Assembly (NCBI RefSeq): GCF_003752415.1
Contig: NZ_RKHG01000001.1
Span: 806,001-870,000 of the forward strand
Source of the DNA: Luteococcus japonicus
GTDB taxonomy: Bacteria; Actinomycetota; Actinomycetes; Propionibacteriales; Propionibacteriaceae
Length of the DNA: 64,000 nt
Direction of reading: 5' to 3'
Position 1 is the stretch's first letter, and each line of letters starts with the position of its first letter. Made by a program: the position numbers and the translations under genes. The notes under the pieces are model-generated. The model saw nothing but the letters and a program-made list of their open reading frames with translations, was not told where the DNA came from and searched no databases. Below, in pieces: positions 34,539 to 43,091 of this stretch.

Positions 34539-36394
34539 CAGCGGTTCTCCTGCACGATCTCGGCGTCGACGACCTCGGCATCATGCGCCTCGGTGATGGT
34601 GTTCAGCTGGACGGTCTCCCGGGCCGCTGGCAACGCCTGTGTCTGGGGCGCCTCGATCGCGGCCTGCTCGGGTGCGGCCGGAAGGGCATCGTCGTAGCCC
34701 TCGTGGCGGGCGAAGTTGACCTCCTCGGCGGCCTCCCGGATCCGGACGGCCTGGTCCAGGTCTCCCGCCAGGGACGCCAGGGCGTCGTCGTAGCGCTTGA
34801 GTTCGTTGCCCATCACGGCCTCGACGCGGGCATCGAGGCTGGCCTTGGCCTGGTTGGCGAGCTTGCGGACTGCGTCGTCGCCGAAGACGGCCTCCAGCAC
34901 CCGCTGGGCCAGCACGACGGAACCGCCGGCGATGCCCACCTCGGCACCGGTCAGGCCGCCGGTGTGTGCGAAGACCACCATCATCAGCGCGGCGGAGACA
35001 CCGTTGACGCCCAGCGCGAGGTAGCGGGCCTTGGATCGCTTGTCCATGCCTTCTGCGGAGACCAGCTCCAGCACATCGCCCTGCCAGTCACGGATGGCGC
35101 GGGCCACCTCGTCGGAGAAGCCGGTCGAGGCGCGCGAGAGGTCCTCTCCGGACCAGTTGCGCAGCACGTCGCGGCCGTAGGCCGTGGCACGCCAGGCGGA
35201 CTCGGCCCGTTCTGCGGCGGCCTCGCCCTGCTCCCGGACCAGTGCCTCCAGACCGGACTCGACGGCGACCTTCACACCCTCGGCCTCCGGCGGCGTGCCC
35301 TTGACGGTGGCGAAGACCCGGTCACGAAGCCAGCCGATCTTCTGCTCCATGGTCTTCATGAATTCGCCGGTCCCGACGAAGTCCTGCCAGCGCGCCAGCA
35401 CCTCGCCGCGCAGCAGGCTGCCGTCGGCGGACTGGACGGAGACCTGGCGCACGGCCTCCTGGTAGCTCTTGGCGGCATCATCACGCAGCGTGGCCAGGGC
35501 CTCGGCCTGAGCCTCGACGGCGTCGGCGACCGGCGGGGCCTTGGTGACCAGCGCACCGATGGCACCATCCAGCGTCTGCAGCACGACGCGCTGGCGGCTG
35601 GCGGCATCCGCGGCCAGCGTCGCAAGCCAGGTGCGGATGGGCGAGACGGCGGCATCGGGGAGCAGGCCCTCCGCGGTGGTCTCGGTCTCCGGGACGGCGA
35701 AGAGCGGCGAATCCGCCAGCCCGCGCTCGGTCATCAGCTTGCCCAGGTGCGGCGGCACCTGGTTCATCGCGGCCGGCGGAATACGGTCCAGCACGACGGC
35801 GACGGCAGCCGCGCGGTCCACGGCGGCCTTCAGGAAGTCCCACGGGACGGCGTCGGCATAGCGGGCTGCGGAGGTGACGAAGACCCACAGGTCCGCGGCC
35901 TGCAGCAGCTGGGCGGCCAGGTTGCGGTTCTGCTCGACGACGGAGTCCACGTCGGGAGCATCGATGATGGCCAGGCCCTGGGGCAGCGCGGGCTCCTCGA
36001 CGATCTGCAGGGTGTTCTGGTCCTGGGAGCTGGAACGGGAACGGACCAGTCCGGGGAGGATCCGGTCGTCCTGGAACCACTTCACGTCGTCCGGGTGGCA
36101 GATCAGCACCGGAGACTTGGTGGTGGGGCGGATCACGCCGGGTGTTGTCACGATGCGGCCGATCAGCGAGTTCACCAGGGTGGACTTGCCGGCACCCGTC
36201 GAACCACCGACGACGGCCAGCAGCGGGGCCTCGATGGTGGCCAGCCGGGGCAGGATGTAGTCGTCGAGCTGGCGCTGCATGTCACGCGCGCTGCGCGCCT
36301 GTTCCATCGCCTGCGGGAGCGGCAGTGGGAGCCTGACGGGAGCCAGTGATTCACGAAGCTCGGCCAGGGCCTGCATCAGACGTGTGCTGCTCAC
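34538..36394 (-). CDS. Dynamin-like GTPase (first of pair)
   Basis: 618 aa. G1 GGSTGAGKSTLVNSLIG, G2 region VIRPTTKSPVL, G3 IIDAPDVDSV; G4 is not a standard NKxD (VVLDRIPP). A long helical stalk follows, with membrane-active helices near residues 455-505 (VNGVSAALMMVVFAHTGG, GSVVLAQRVLEAVFG). The C-terminal 60 residues are acidic and Pro/Ala-rich. GTG 36394 is selected because AAAGGAA lies 6 nt upstream. Translationally coupled to the second GTPase (TGATG). Such pairs usually assemble together at the membrane. Confidence 0.82.
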   Translation of the reverse strand: MSSTRLMQALAELRESLAPVRLPLPLPQAMEQARSARDMQRQLDDYILPRLATIEAPLLAVVGGSTGAGKSTLVNSLIGRIVTTPGVIRPTTKSPVLICHPDDVKWFQDDRILPGLVRSRSSSQDQNTLQIVEEPALPQGLAIIDAPDVDSVVEQNRNLAAQLLQAADLWVFVTSAARYADAVPWDFLKAAVDRAAAVAVVLDRIPPAAMNQVPPHLGKLMTERGLADSPLFAVPETETTAEGLLPDAAVSPIRTWLATLAADAASRQRVVLQTLDGAIGALVTKAPPVADAVEAQAEALATLRDDAAKSYQEAVRQVSVQSADGSLLRGEVLARWQDFVGTGEFMKTMEQKIGWLRDRVFATVKGTPPEAEGVKVAVESGLEALVREQGEAAAERAESAWRATAYGRDVLRNWSGEDLSRASTGFSDEVARAIRDWQGDVLELVSAEGMDKRSKARYLALGVNGVSAALMMVVFAHTGGLTGAEVGIAGGSVVLAQRVLEAVFGDDAVRKLANQAKASLDARVEAVMGNELKRYDDALASLAGDLDQAVRIREAAEEVNFARHEGYDDALPAAPEQAAIEAPQTQALPAARETVQLNTITEAHDAEVVDAEIVQENR

Positions 36395-36490
36395 GCGATT
36401 CCTTTCGATGGCACGGGCGCCCCCGCGCCCGAAAAGTTCCACCCCACTGTGGCACGAATCCTGCTCCTCGTGCCGGGACAGGTTGAGGGT

Positions 36491-37855
36491 TCAGGCCGTG
36501 GGCGCCGGTGTGCGCCAGCGTCGCCAGAAGGCCAACCGGTGCCATGGGATGTGCATCTTGAGACCTCGGGCCTCCCACAGGGCGGTGTGGCGCAGGGTCT
36601 TGATCTCGGCCAGCAATTCCTTCTCCCGCTCCCGTCCGGCCTCGTCGATGATGCCGCGCACCATCGCGTCGCGCAGATAGGCGAGCTCAGTCATCGCCCG
36701 GGTCATGGCGACGGTGTCACGCAGCGTGCGCCAGCCGCGGGTGAGAGCCACCATCAGCAGCCAGCTGCGACGGCGCCCAAAGCCCTGGTTCTGCGGGTCT
36801 TCCGGCAGCAGCCAGCCGACCCGCACATAGTCCTCCAGCCGGGTGCGGATCCGCTTGATCTCCTTGAACTCGTGGCGAACCAGGAAGCTGAGCATGAAGA
36901 AGATGATCAGGAAGAACTGCACCAGCAGCCAACGGTTGTCCTGCTGCCCCACCGACGCCATGCCGTTGAAACCCATGTGACCCAGGGCCGCCAGGCAGAA
37001 GCCGGTCAGCGGCGCGAGGATGCGCACCAACTTGCTGCGGGTACGCAGGCCGAGCAACAGCCCGATGCCGGTGAACATGGTGAACATCGGGTGGCCATAG
37101 CTGGTGATCACCCCACGCAGCAGCACGAGCTGCTGGACCGCCTCCTCCACGTCGCCGGCGCCGGTGGTGACCGAGCCGTAGACCATGGCACGGGCGTAGT
37201 AGACGATGTTCTCCGTGAAGGCGAAGCCGATGGCGGACAGGCCCGCCAGGCAGACGCTCTGCAGCACCGAGACAATGCGGTAACGCAGCAGGATCGCCAG
37301 CAGGAACAGGATGGTGGCCTTGGCGGCCTCCTCCACGAAGGGTGCGACGAAGACCGCCGGCCGAGCCTGGGCGGCCGGATCGCCCGGGCTCGCGGTGACG
37401 TTGAGCATCTCCGCCGCCCAACTGTTGATGTGCAGGCTCAACCAGATGGACATGCAGGAACCCCAGCCGAAGGCCAGCAGCCACAGCAGCGGCTTCATCG
37501 GACGCAGCCGGTCCAGGAGGATGAAGGCCAGGGACCAGACGATGGCCGTCGGCGCGGCATAGCCGGCGCAGGTCTTGACCGTCTCCCAGTCGAGGCCGGG
37601 GATGGTGCCCTGCGGGAAGACCTGGTCCGCGGACATCTGGCGCCAGACCAGGAAGAGGCACAGGGCGTAGAGCTGGAAGAGGACGACGGAGATCCAGGTC
37701 CACGGGTTGGTGAGCAGCCTCATCCACCGGTTCATCCCGGGCCGCTGCTTCGGCGGCAGGCCGGACAATGAACGGGCGCGACGCTCCGGCTTGACGGACC
37801 GGGCCTCGTCGAGGGCACCGTTCAGCGTCCAAGCGTCGTGCGTCGTGAGGCTCAT
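36491..37855 (-). CDS. PrsW-family glutamic-type intramembrane protease
   Basis: 454 aa, about eight membrane segments. The family active-site blocks are VAPFVEEAAKATILF (EExxK), GFAFTENIVYY (FxxxE) and the late LGHMGFNGM (Hxxx). PrsW-type proteases cut membrane-bound substrates, such as anti-sigma factors, within the bilayer; the target here is unknown. About 115 residues at the C terminus are basic and lie beyond the usual core. ATG 37855 has AGGA 5 nt upstream; an in-frame ATG at 37861 is also possible. Next to the tRNA-Arg gene upstream. Confidence 0.85.
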   Translation of the reverse strand: MSLTTHDAWTLNGALDEARSVKPERRARSLSGLPPKQRPGMNRWMRLLTNPWTWISVVLFQLYALCLFLVWRQMSADQVFPQGTIPGLDWETVKTCAGYAAPTAIVWSLAFILLDRLRPMKPLLWLLAFGWGSCMSIWLSLHINSWAAEMLNVTASPGDPAAQARPAVFVAPFVEEAAKATILFLLAILLRYRIVSVLQSVCLAGLSAIGFAFTENIVYYARAMVYGSVTTGAGDVEEAVQQLVLLRGVITSYGHPMFTMFTGIGLLLGLRTRSKLVRILAPLTGFCLAALGHMGFNGMASVGQQDNRWLLVQFFLIIFFMLSFLVRHEFKEIKRIRTRLEDYVRVGWLLPEDPQNQGFGRRRSWLLMVALTRGWRTLRDTVAMTRAMTELAYLRDAMVRGIIDEAGREREKELLAEIKTLRHTALWEARGLKMHIPWHRLAFWRRWRTPAPTA

Positions 37856-37883
37856 GCGCATCCTGTCGAGCGTCGGGTACAGG

Positions 37884-37959
37884 TGGCGCCCCAGGCAGGA
37901 ATCGAACCTGCGACCGACAGATTAGAAGGCTGCTGCTCTATCCGCTGAGCTACTGGGGC
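37884..37959 (-). tRNA. tRNA-Arg (TCT)
   Basis: 76 nt with encoded CCA. Acceptor GCCCCAG/CTGGGGC, D arm GCTC..GAGC, T arm GCAGG TTCGAAT CCTGC, loop CTTCTAA giving anticodon TCT. The anticodon stem (GCAGC/TCTGT) has a C-U mismatch next to the loop and a terminal G-U. Confidence 0.95.
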
Positions 37960-38012
37960 ATGTCGAGGTCCATGGTAGCGGGGCGCGCCGCAGGGCCCGG
38001 TAGGGTGGACGG

Positions 38013-38645
38013 GTGAATGACATGCTGGTGTGGATTGATTGTGAGATGACCGGGCTGGACCTGGTCAACGACGCCCTGATCGAGGTGGCGGCCCTGGTCA
38101 CCGACTCCGATCTCAACGTGCAGGGAGAAGGGATCGACGTGCTGATCAAGCCGTCGGACGAATCTCTGGCGCAGATGGGCGACTTCGTCCGCGAGATGCA
38201 CACCAAGTCCGGCCTGCTCGACGAACTGGCCGGCGGAACCACCATGGAGGAGGCCCAGAAGCTGGTCCTCGACTACGTGCAGACCTTCGTCCCGACGGCC
38301 CGCAAGGCACCGCTGGCCGGCAACACCATCGGCACCGACCGCGCCTTCCTGGCCCGCGACATGCCCGAGCTGGAGGGCTGGGTGCACTACCGCAATGTCG
38401 ACGTCTCCAGCATCAAGGAGTTGAGCCGTCGCTGGTTCCCGCGCGCCTACTACCAGTCCCCCGCCAAGAACGGGAACCACCGTGCGCTGGCCGACATCCA
38501 GGAGTCGATCGAGGAGCTGCGTTACTACCGCGAGGCCGTCTTCGTGCCCGCTCCGGGCCCGACCACCGGAGAGGCCAAACTGATTGCCCACAAGCACCAG
38601 GGAACCATCACCGGAATGCGTCCGGCGGACCTCACGAAGGCCTGA
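38013..38645 (+). CDS. orn: Oligoribonuclease
   Basis: 210 aa. A DEDDh 3'-5' exonuclease that degrades 2-5 nt RNA to mononucleotides. Motif I is LVWIDCEMTGLDLVNDALIE, motif II AGNTIGTDRAFLARDMPELE, and motif III NHRALADIQESIEEL with the catalytic His and Asp. The extra 20 residues at the C terminus are common in actinobacterial Orn. GTG 38013 is preceded by TAGGGT at 6 nt, indicating a leaderless message; no Shine-Dalgarno is present. Confidence 0.95.
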   Translation: MNDMLVWIDCEMTGLDLVNDALIEVAALVTDSDLNVQGEGIDVLIKPSDESLAQMGDFVREMHTKSGLLDELAGGTTMEEAQKLVLDYVQTFVPTARKAPLAGNTIGTDRAFLARDMPELEGWVHYRNVDVSSIKELSRRWFPRAYYQSPAKNGNHRALADIQESIEELRYYREAVFVPAPGPTTGEAKLIAHKHQGTITGMRPADLTKA

Positions 38646-38711
38646 TTTCACACAATGGTCATTTACCGCTAAGCTGATCCAGCGCTCAGGGGAGATTATT
38701 CCCCGGGCCAT

Positions 38712-38788
38712 GGTGGGTATAGCTCAGTTGGTAGAGCACCTGGTTGTGGTCCAGGTGGTCGCGGGTTCAAGTCCCGTTACTCACCCCA
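38712..38788 (+). tRNA. tRNA-His (GTG)
   Basis: 77 nt including the extra G(-1) opposite the discriminator C, and encoded CCA. Acceptor GTGGGTA/TACTCAC, anticodon stem CCTGG/CCAGG with loop TTGTGGT. Confidence 0.96.
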
Positions 38789-38808
38789 CAGGGATGGATC
38801 CCAGATGG

Positions 38809-38836
38809 AAGGCCCCGGTCCTCGGACCGGGGCCTT
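38809..38836. terminator. Bidirectional terminator after tRNA-His
   Basis: aaggccccggtcc/ggaccggggcctt, a 13-bp stem with a minimal loop, 20 nt after the tRNA and 17 nt before the stop of the convergent DUF6157 gene. Confidence 0.8.
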
Positions 38837-38853
38837 CGTCGTGTTTCAGCTTC

Positions 38854-39270
38854 TCAAGAGGCGGCACGTCGTCTGCTGCGCAGGGCCCGGGTCTGGGTCA
38901 GGCTCGCATCGCGGGACAACTCGTCGTGGAGCTCGGAGCCCAGCCCGACCAGTGCAACCCGGCCGTCGGCCTCGTGGTGCAGCGCCCAGCCGTAGCGCTT
39001 GGCCAGCGGGGAGGAACGCAGACAGGCCTGCGACGTCGAGAAGAAGGCCGCGCGAGCCTCCCCGTCGTCGGGATCGAGGCCCTTGCGCAGGGCATGGACC
39101 CGGAAGATCAGATCATCCGAAGTCAGTTCACACGGACGCCCCGACAGCAGTTCGTGCTGCAGGGAGGCAATCGTCGGGCCTTTCGACGCGGCTTGGGGAA
39201 TCTGGGCATTGATTGCCGGACAGTCCTCGGCGACGGCAATGAAGGTGCTGGTGTAGTTCGTGGATTTCAC
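38854..39270 (-). CDS. DUF6157 family protein
   Basis: 138 aa from GTG 39270, which begins VKSTNYTSTFIAVAEDCPA, the usual start of DUF6157 proteins, and continues with KGPTIASLQHELLSG, PCELTSDDLIFRVHALRKG and FFSTSQACLRSSPLAKRYGWALH. Function unknown; members are small cytosolic proteins. GGAGGGG lies just upstream. No stop codon separates it from the decayed DUF664 gene above, so the two can be read as one frame; see the pseudogene entry. Confidence 0.75.
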   Translation of the reverse strand: MKSTNYTSTFIAVAEDCPAINAQIPQAASKGPTIASLQHELLSGRPCELTSDDLIFRVHALRKGLDPDDGEARAAFFSTSQACLRSSPLAKRYGWALHHEADGRVALVGLGSELHDELSRDASLTQTRALRSRRRAAS

Positions 39271-39806
39271 TCCCCCCTCCCCGTCGATGGCTTCCCTGAG
39301 CAGGTCCGCATCCCCACAGCGCCGCCCGTACTTCTCGATCATGTGGGTCAGTACGAAGCGAACCGACGGCTGCTCGTCCCAACCCCTCACCGTAACGAGA
39401 GACTCCAGGTCGATCGCCGCCGTGCCGCCCAGTGCGCCAAGCTGCCGCCGGGAAGCATCGACGGCCTCCCTCCACAGCGAGTGCAACTCGTCGCCGGTCT
39501 GTTCGCCGGCCGAGCTCCAGTCCCAGTCACCGTCTGCTCGCCAGTCCACCTCGCTCCACGGATGGGCAGGCGAGTTACCGCCCAGGACCACCCCGAACAA
39601 GAAGTCCTCCACATAGGCCAGGTGCTTCAGCAGCCCACCCAGGACATTGACGACGGCAGCGGCCGGGCGCGCAGGGCCTCGTCGGACAGGCCCTCGGCCT
39701 TCCATCCGATGGTGGCTCGCAGGAAGTCGAGTTAGCCGACGAGGGTTGCCGCTTCCCCGACGGGGAGTTCAGGTTCGGGGCGTCCCTGCAGGTCAACGCG
39801 GGACAC
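39271..39806 (-). pseudogene. DinB/DUF664-family gene, multiply disrupted
   Basis: Read on the minus strand, GTG 39806 gives VSRVDLQGRPEPELPVGEAATLVG and then TAA at 39732-39734, after which LDFLRATIGWKAEGLSDEALRAR follows in the same frame. Near 39643-39646 a missing base shifts the frame: the protein resumes as LGGLLKHLAYVEDFLFG and continues to HMIEKYGRRCGDADLLREAIDGE. Here a run of six G fuses it without a stop to DUF6157; with five G it would end in GAGTGA, overlapping that gene's GTG. DUF664 members are DinB-fold, metal-binding, putative thiol-dependent enzymes. Three lesions point to genuine decay. Confidence 0.75.
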
Positions 39807-40233
39807 GTGACACACCCGCCTGATCTGCCCGCTTGTCCACCCCGGCCAGGAAACGCTCCTGGTCCAGCACGGCACGGGCGTGCCGCCCCGAACCAATGGG
39901 GCCCAGGTCGTCGAAGGCCTGCACATCCCACCAGATGGTGCGGCCCTCCACCTGGCTGACGGTGCACTCGTAGCGCACGGTCATCCCGGGCAAGGTGGCA
40001 GCAGTGTGCGACAGGTCGACGTGCACGCCGACCGAGGTCTCCCCGTCCTCCAGGTGCGGCCGCAGGGCCTCCATGCACGCCCATTCCGCAGCACCGACCA
40101 TGTAGGCCGTGGCGAAGACGCGTGGCACGGTCTGGAATTCCGGGGACTCGGGGAAGACGTCGGGGACGCACCGGTTGTCGGGCACGACATAGGTCATGGT
40201 GTGGGTCTCACCCACGGCGATGGGAGTGCGCAT
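39793..40233 (-). CDS. Thioesterase-family (FlK/hotdog-like) protein
   Basis: 146 aa. It reads as a single hotdog of the fluoroacetyl-CoA thioesterase-like group: TYVVPDNRCVPDVFPESPEF at the N terminus, ATAYMVGAAEWACMEAL in the central helix, and SVGVHVDLSHTAATLPGM with VRYECTVSQVEGRTIWWDV following. It probably hydrolyses a short acyl-CoA. ATG 40233 follows TAGGCT by 7 nt. Its 3' end overlaps the start of the decayed DUF664 gene by 14 nt. Confidence 0.8.
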   Translation of the reverse strand: MRTPIAVGETHTMTYVVPDNRCVPDVFPESPEFQTVPRVFATAYMVGAAEWACMEALRPHLEDGETSVGVHVDLSHTAATLPGMTVRYECTVSQVEGRTIWWDVQAFDDLGPIGSGRHARAVLDQERFLAGVDKRADQAGVSRVPR

Positions 40234-40383
40234 GGGTGACAGCCTACGGATCCGGGCGCAGCTGGTCCATACCCCACTTCTGGACATCCGACCCATCTTC
40301 CCGATCGAGCGCTGAAGGGTCTTGGACACGTCAAACTGCACTGGGGTGCGCAATTCGCTCGATCGGGAAGATGAGATCTGTTC

Positions 40384-41136
40384 TCAGTCGTCGGATCCCC
40401 GGCGCCAGGCCGCACGCATCATCTCCTTGTTGACCGCAGCCACCGCGGCCAGCGGGATCCCCGCCGGGCAGACCTCGACGCACTCGCCATAGGTGGAGCA
40501 GGGGCCGAACTCCGCTTCGACGGCCTTCACCACGCCCCGGGCCCGCCTGGAGCGTTCCGGCCTTCCCTGCGGCAGGGTCGAGAAGTGGGTCAGCAGCGCA
40601 CCGCTGAACAAGTGGGCAGCCCCATTCGGGCAGGCTGCGACGCAGGCGCCGCAGCCGATGCAGGCCGCGAAGTCCAGGGCCTTCTCAGCACGCCGGAAGG
40701 TGATCTGACGGTCCTCGGCGTCCGGCGCGGTACCGGTGTCGACGCTGACAAAACCACCACCCCGCACCACCCGGTCCAAGGCCGAACGGTCCACGACGAG
40801 GTCCTTCACCACCGGGAAGGCGGCAGAGCGGAAGGGCTCGAGGCGCACCACGTCTCCGTCGGAGAAGTTGCGCAGGTGCTGCTGGCAGGTGGGGGTGTTG
40901 GCGACGGGGCCGTGCGGGCGGTCGTCGACGGTGATGCCGCAGCAGCCGCAGATCCCTTCCCGGCAGTCGCTCTCGAAGGCGACGGGCTCTCCCCCGGCCT
41001 CGACGATCTGGTCGTTGAGCCGGTCCAGCAGTTCCGGCATGGACATCTCCGGCGTGGCATCGTCCACCACATAGGTGACGAAATCTCCGGGCGCCTGGGC
41101 ACTGGGCTGGCGCCACACCTCCAGCGTGATCCTCAT
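40384..41136 (-). CDS. sdhB: Succinate dehydrogenase / fumarate reductase iron-sulfur subunit
   Basis: 250 aa. N-terminal [2Fe-2S] domain with C58, C63, C65/C66 and C84 (SDCREGICGCCG, TPTCQQH); C-terminal clusters CIGCGACVAACPNGA and CSTYGECVEVCPAGIP. It passes electrons from the flavin subunit to the membrane quinone. ATG overlaps the sdhA stop (ATGA). The usual LPQGRPERSRRAR segment between clusters is present. The order sdhC-sdhA-sdhB, with one cytochrome b subunit, is the menaquinone-reacting type of Gram-positive bacteria. Confidence 0.95.
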   Translation of the reverse strand: MRITLEVWRQPSAQAPGDFVTYVVDDATPEMSMPELLDRLNDQIVEAGGEPVAFESDCREGICGCCGITVDDRPHGPVANTPTCQQHLRNFSDGDVVRLEPFRSAAFPVVKDLVVDRSALDRVVRGGGFVSVDTGTAPDAEDRQITFRRAEKALDFAACIGCGACVAACPNGAAHLFSGALLTHFSTLPQGRPERSRRARGVVKAVEAEFGPCSTYGECVEVCPAGIPLAAVAAVNKEMMRAAWRRGSDD

Positions 41137-43091
41137 TGGTAGTTCCTCGTCTGCAGTGGCACGGCGGCAAAGGTCAGGGGTTCGTGGTGACGCACCGGCA
41201 TCCCGGGCTGCCCCAACGGACCGGGCGTGTGCTCCCACGCCGAGACGAAGCACCAGTTCCGGTCGTCACGCAGGGCCTCGCCGTCACGAGTCTGGTGGTC
41301 GACGCGGAAGTGAGCGCCACAGGACTCGTCGCGGTCATAGGCGTCGACGCACATCAGCTCCGCGAGCTCCAGGTAGTCGGCCACCCGTCCGGCCTTCTCC
41401 AGCTCCTGGTTGAGTTCCCGGCCGGTGCCAGGCACCCGCAGGTCACTCCAGAAGCGATGCCGCAGGTCCCGGATCTCGTCGATCGCCTGTGCAAGCCCCC
41501 CCTTGCTGCGCGCGACGCCGCAGCCTCGGTAGAGGATCTCCCCCAGTTCGCGGTGGAAGCGGTCGGAGCCGGTCTTGCCTCCGACGGCCAGCAGCGCCTC
41601 CAACCGGCCGGTGGCATCCGCGACGGTCTGTGTCACCGCCGGGTCGTCGTCGGCCAGGAGCGGTTCGTTGAGGTGTCCGGCCAGGTAGTTGGGGATGGTG
41701 TGCGGCAGGGTGAACATCCCGTCGACGCAGGCACTGAGCAAGGAGTTGGCGCCCAGCCGGTTGGCGCCGTGGTAGCCCCAGCCAGCCTCACCGCCGACGA
41801 ACAGGCCCTCGATGGAGGTCTGCATGTCGTAGTCGCTCCACAGGCCACCCATCGAGAAGTGCGCTCCGGGAGCGATCCGCATCGGCACCGTGTAGGGATC
41901 CTCGCCGGTGCAGTCGGCATACATCTCGAAAAGGTTGCCGTAGCGCTGCTCGATGATCTTCTTCCCCAGGCGCTGGATCGCGTCGCGGAAGTCCAGGTAG
42001 ACGCTGTTCTTCAGCGGTCCGACGCCGTGGCCTGCCTCGATCTGCTCCCGGGCGGCACGCGAGGAGATGTCGCGCGGCGCGAGGTTGCCGTAGGCGGGGT
42101 ACTTGCGCTCCAGGTAGTAGTCGCGTTCCTCTTCCGGGATGTCATTGGCCGGTCTGTCGTCGCCGGCCTTCTTCGGCACCCAGATCCGGCCGTCATTGCG
42201 CAGCGACTCGCTCATCAGCGTCGTCTTGGACTGCCACTGCGAGCTGACCGGGAGCGCCGTGGGGTGGAACTGCAGGTAGGAGGGCGACGCGAACAGCGCC
42301 CCGCGACGGTGGGCCCGCCAGGCGGCGCTCACATTGGAGTTGTGCGCCAGCGTCGAGTGGAAGAAGGCCTTGCCGTAGCCGCCGGTGGCCAGCACGACGG
42401 CGTGTGCGGCCTGCACCTCGATGGCGCCGGTGCGCAGGTCCCGGGCCACCACGCCCCGCACCCGGCCGTCGGTCACCACCAGGTCCAGCACCTCGCGGTG
42501 GGTCCTCAGCTCGACGGTGCCGGCCGCCACCTGCCGCTGCAGGGTACGGGCCGCTGCCACCTGCAACTGCTGACCGGTCTGCCCGCGGGTGTAGTAGGTG
42601 CGGCTGACCTGCACACCACCGAAGGATCGGGTGCGCAGCTGGCCGCCGTACTCGCGGGCGAAGGGTGCCCCGATGGCGTCCATGTGGTCAATCACCCGCA
42701 CCGATTCCTCGGCCAGCCGGAAGACGTCGGCCTCCCGGGCGCGGAAGTCGCCGCCCTTGACGGTGTCCTTCACGAAGCGGTCCAGCGAGTCTCCGTCCAC
42801 CTTGCGGCCGCGGGCCGCATTGATGCCGCCCTGGGCCGCGACGGAGTGGGCGCGACGGGCCGCGTCGTGGAAGGTGTAGGCCACCACGTTGAAGCCCAGC
42901 TCCCCCAGCGCGGCGGCCGCCCCGGATCCGGCAAGGCCGGTGCCGACGACGACGATGGTGAACTTGCGCCGGTTCAGCGGGCTGACCTGCTTGTAGTGGA
43001 GCTTGGCACGGTGCCAGGCGGTGGCCGGATCGCCGTCGGGCGTGTGTCCGTCGAGCGGTGGTTCAGCGCGTGGGATGTCGAGGATGGTCAT
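41133..43091 (-). CDS. sdhA: Succinate dehydrogenase / fumarate reductase flavoprotein subunit
   Basis: 652 aa. Dinucleotide-binding VVVGTGLAGSGAAAALGELG, covalent-FAD His82 in AHSVAAQGGINAARG, substrate motif QFHPTALP, and GGLWSDYDMQTSIEGLFVGGEA with GANRLGANSLLSA near the C-terminal half. It oxidises succinate to fumarate (or the reverse, important in propionate fermentation). ATG 43091 has GGAGT 6 nt upstream and overlaps the sdhC stop by four bases. The frame continues upstream but only as an out-of-frame reading of sdhC. Confidence 0.95.
   Translation of the reverse strand: MTILDIPRAEPPLDGHTPDGDPATAWHRAKLHYKQVSPLNRRKFTIVVVGTGLAGSGAAAALGELGFNVVAYTFHDAARRAHSVAAQGGINAARGRKVDGDSLDRFVKDTVKGGDFRAREADVFRLAEESVRVIDHMDAIGAPFAREYGGQLRTRSFGGVQVSRTYYTRGQTGQQLQVAAARTLQRQVAAGTVELRTHREVLDLVVTDGRVRGVVARDLRTGAIEVQAAHAVVLATGGYGKAFFHSTLAHNSNVSAAWRAHRRGALFASPSYLQFHPTALPVSSQWQSKTTLMSESLRNDGRIWVPKKAGDDRPANDIPEEERDYYLERKYPAYGNLAPRDISSRAAREQIEAGHGVGPLKNSVYLDFRDAIQRLGKKIIEQRYGNLFEMYADCTGEDPYTVPMRIAPGAHFSMGGLWSDYDMQTSIEGLFVGGEAGWGYHGANRLGANSLLSACVDGMFTLPHTIPNYLAGHLNEPLLADDDPAVTQTVADATGRLEALLAVGGKTGSDRFHRELGEILYRGCGVARSKGGLAQAIDEIRDLRHRFWSDLRVPGTGRELNQELEKAGRVADYLELAELMCVDAYDRDESCGAHFRVDHQTRDGEALRDDRNWCFVSAWEHTPGPLGQPGMPVRHHEPLTFAAVPLQTRNYQ

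Noticed and set aside
39575-40171. 198-codon minus-strand frame overlapping thioesterase and DUF664 regions
   Set aside because: Reads through both genes in a wrong frame; the real frames carry recognisable hotdog and DinB-fold sequence.
40510-40580. Repeat-derived insertion in SdhB (LPQGRPERSRRARG)
   Set aside because: This segment between Fe-S clusters matches the usual SdhB family text and is not related to the dispersed repeat.
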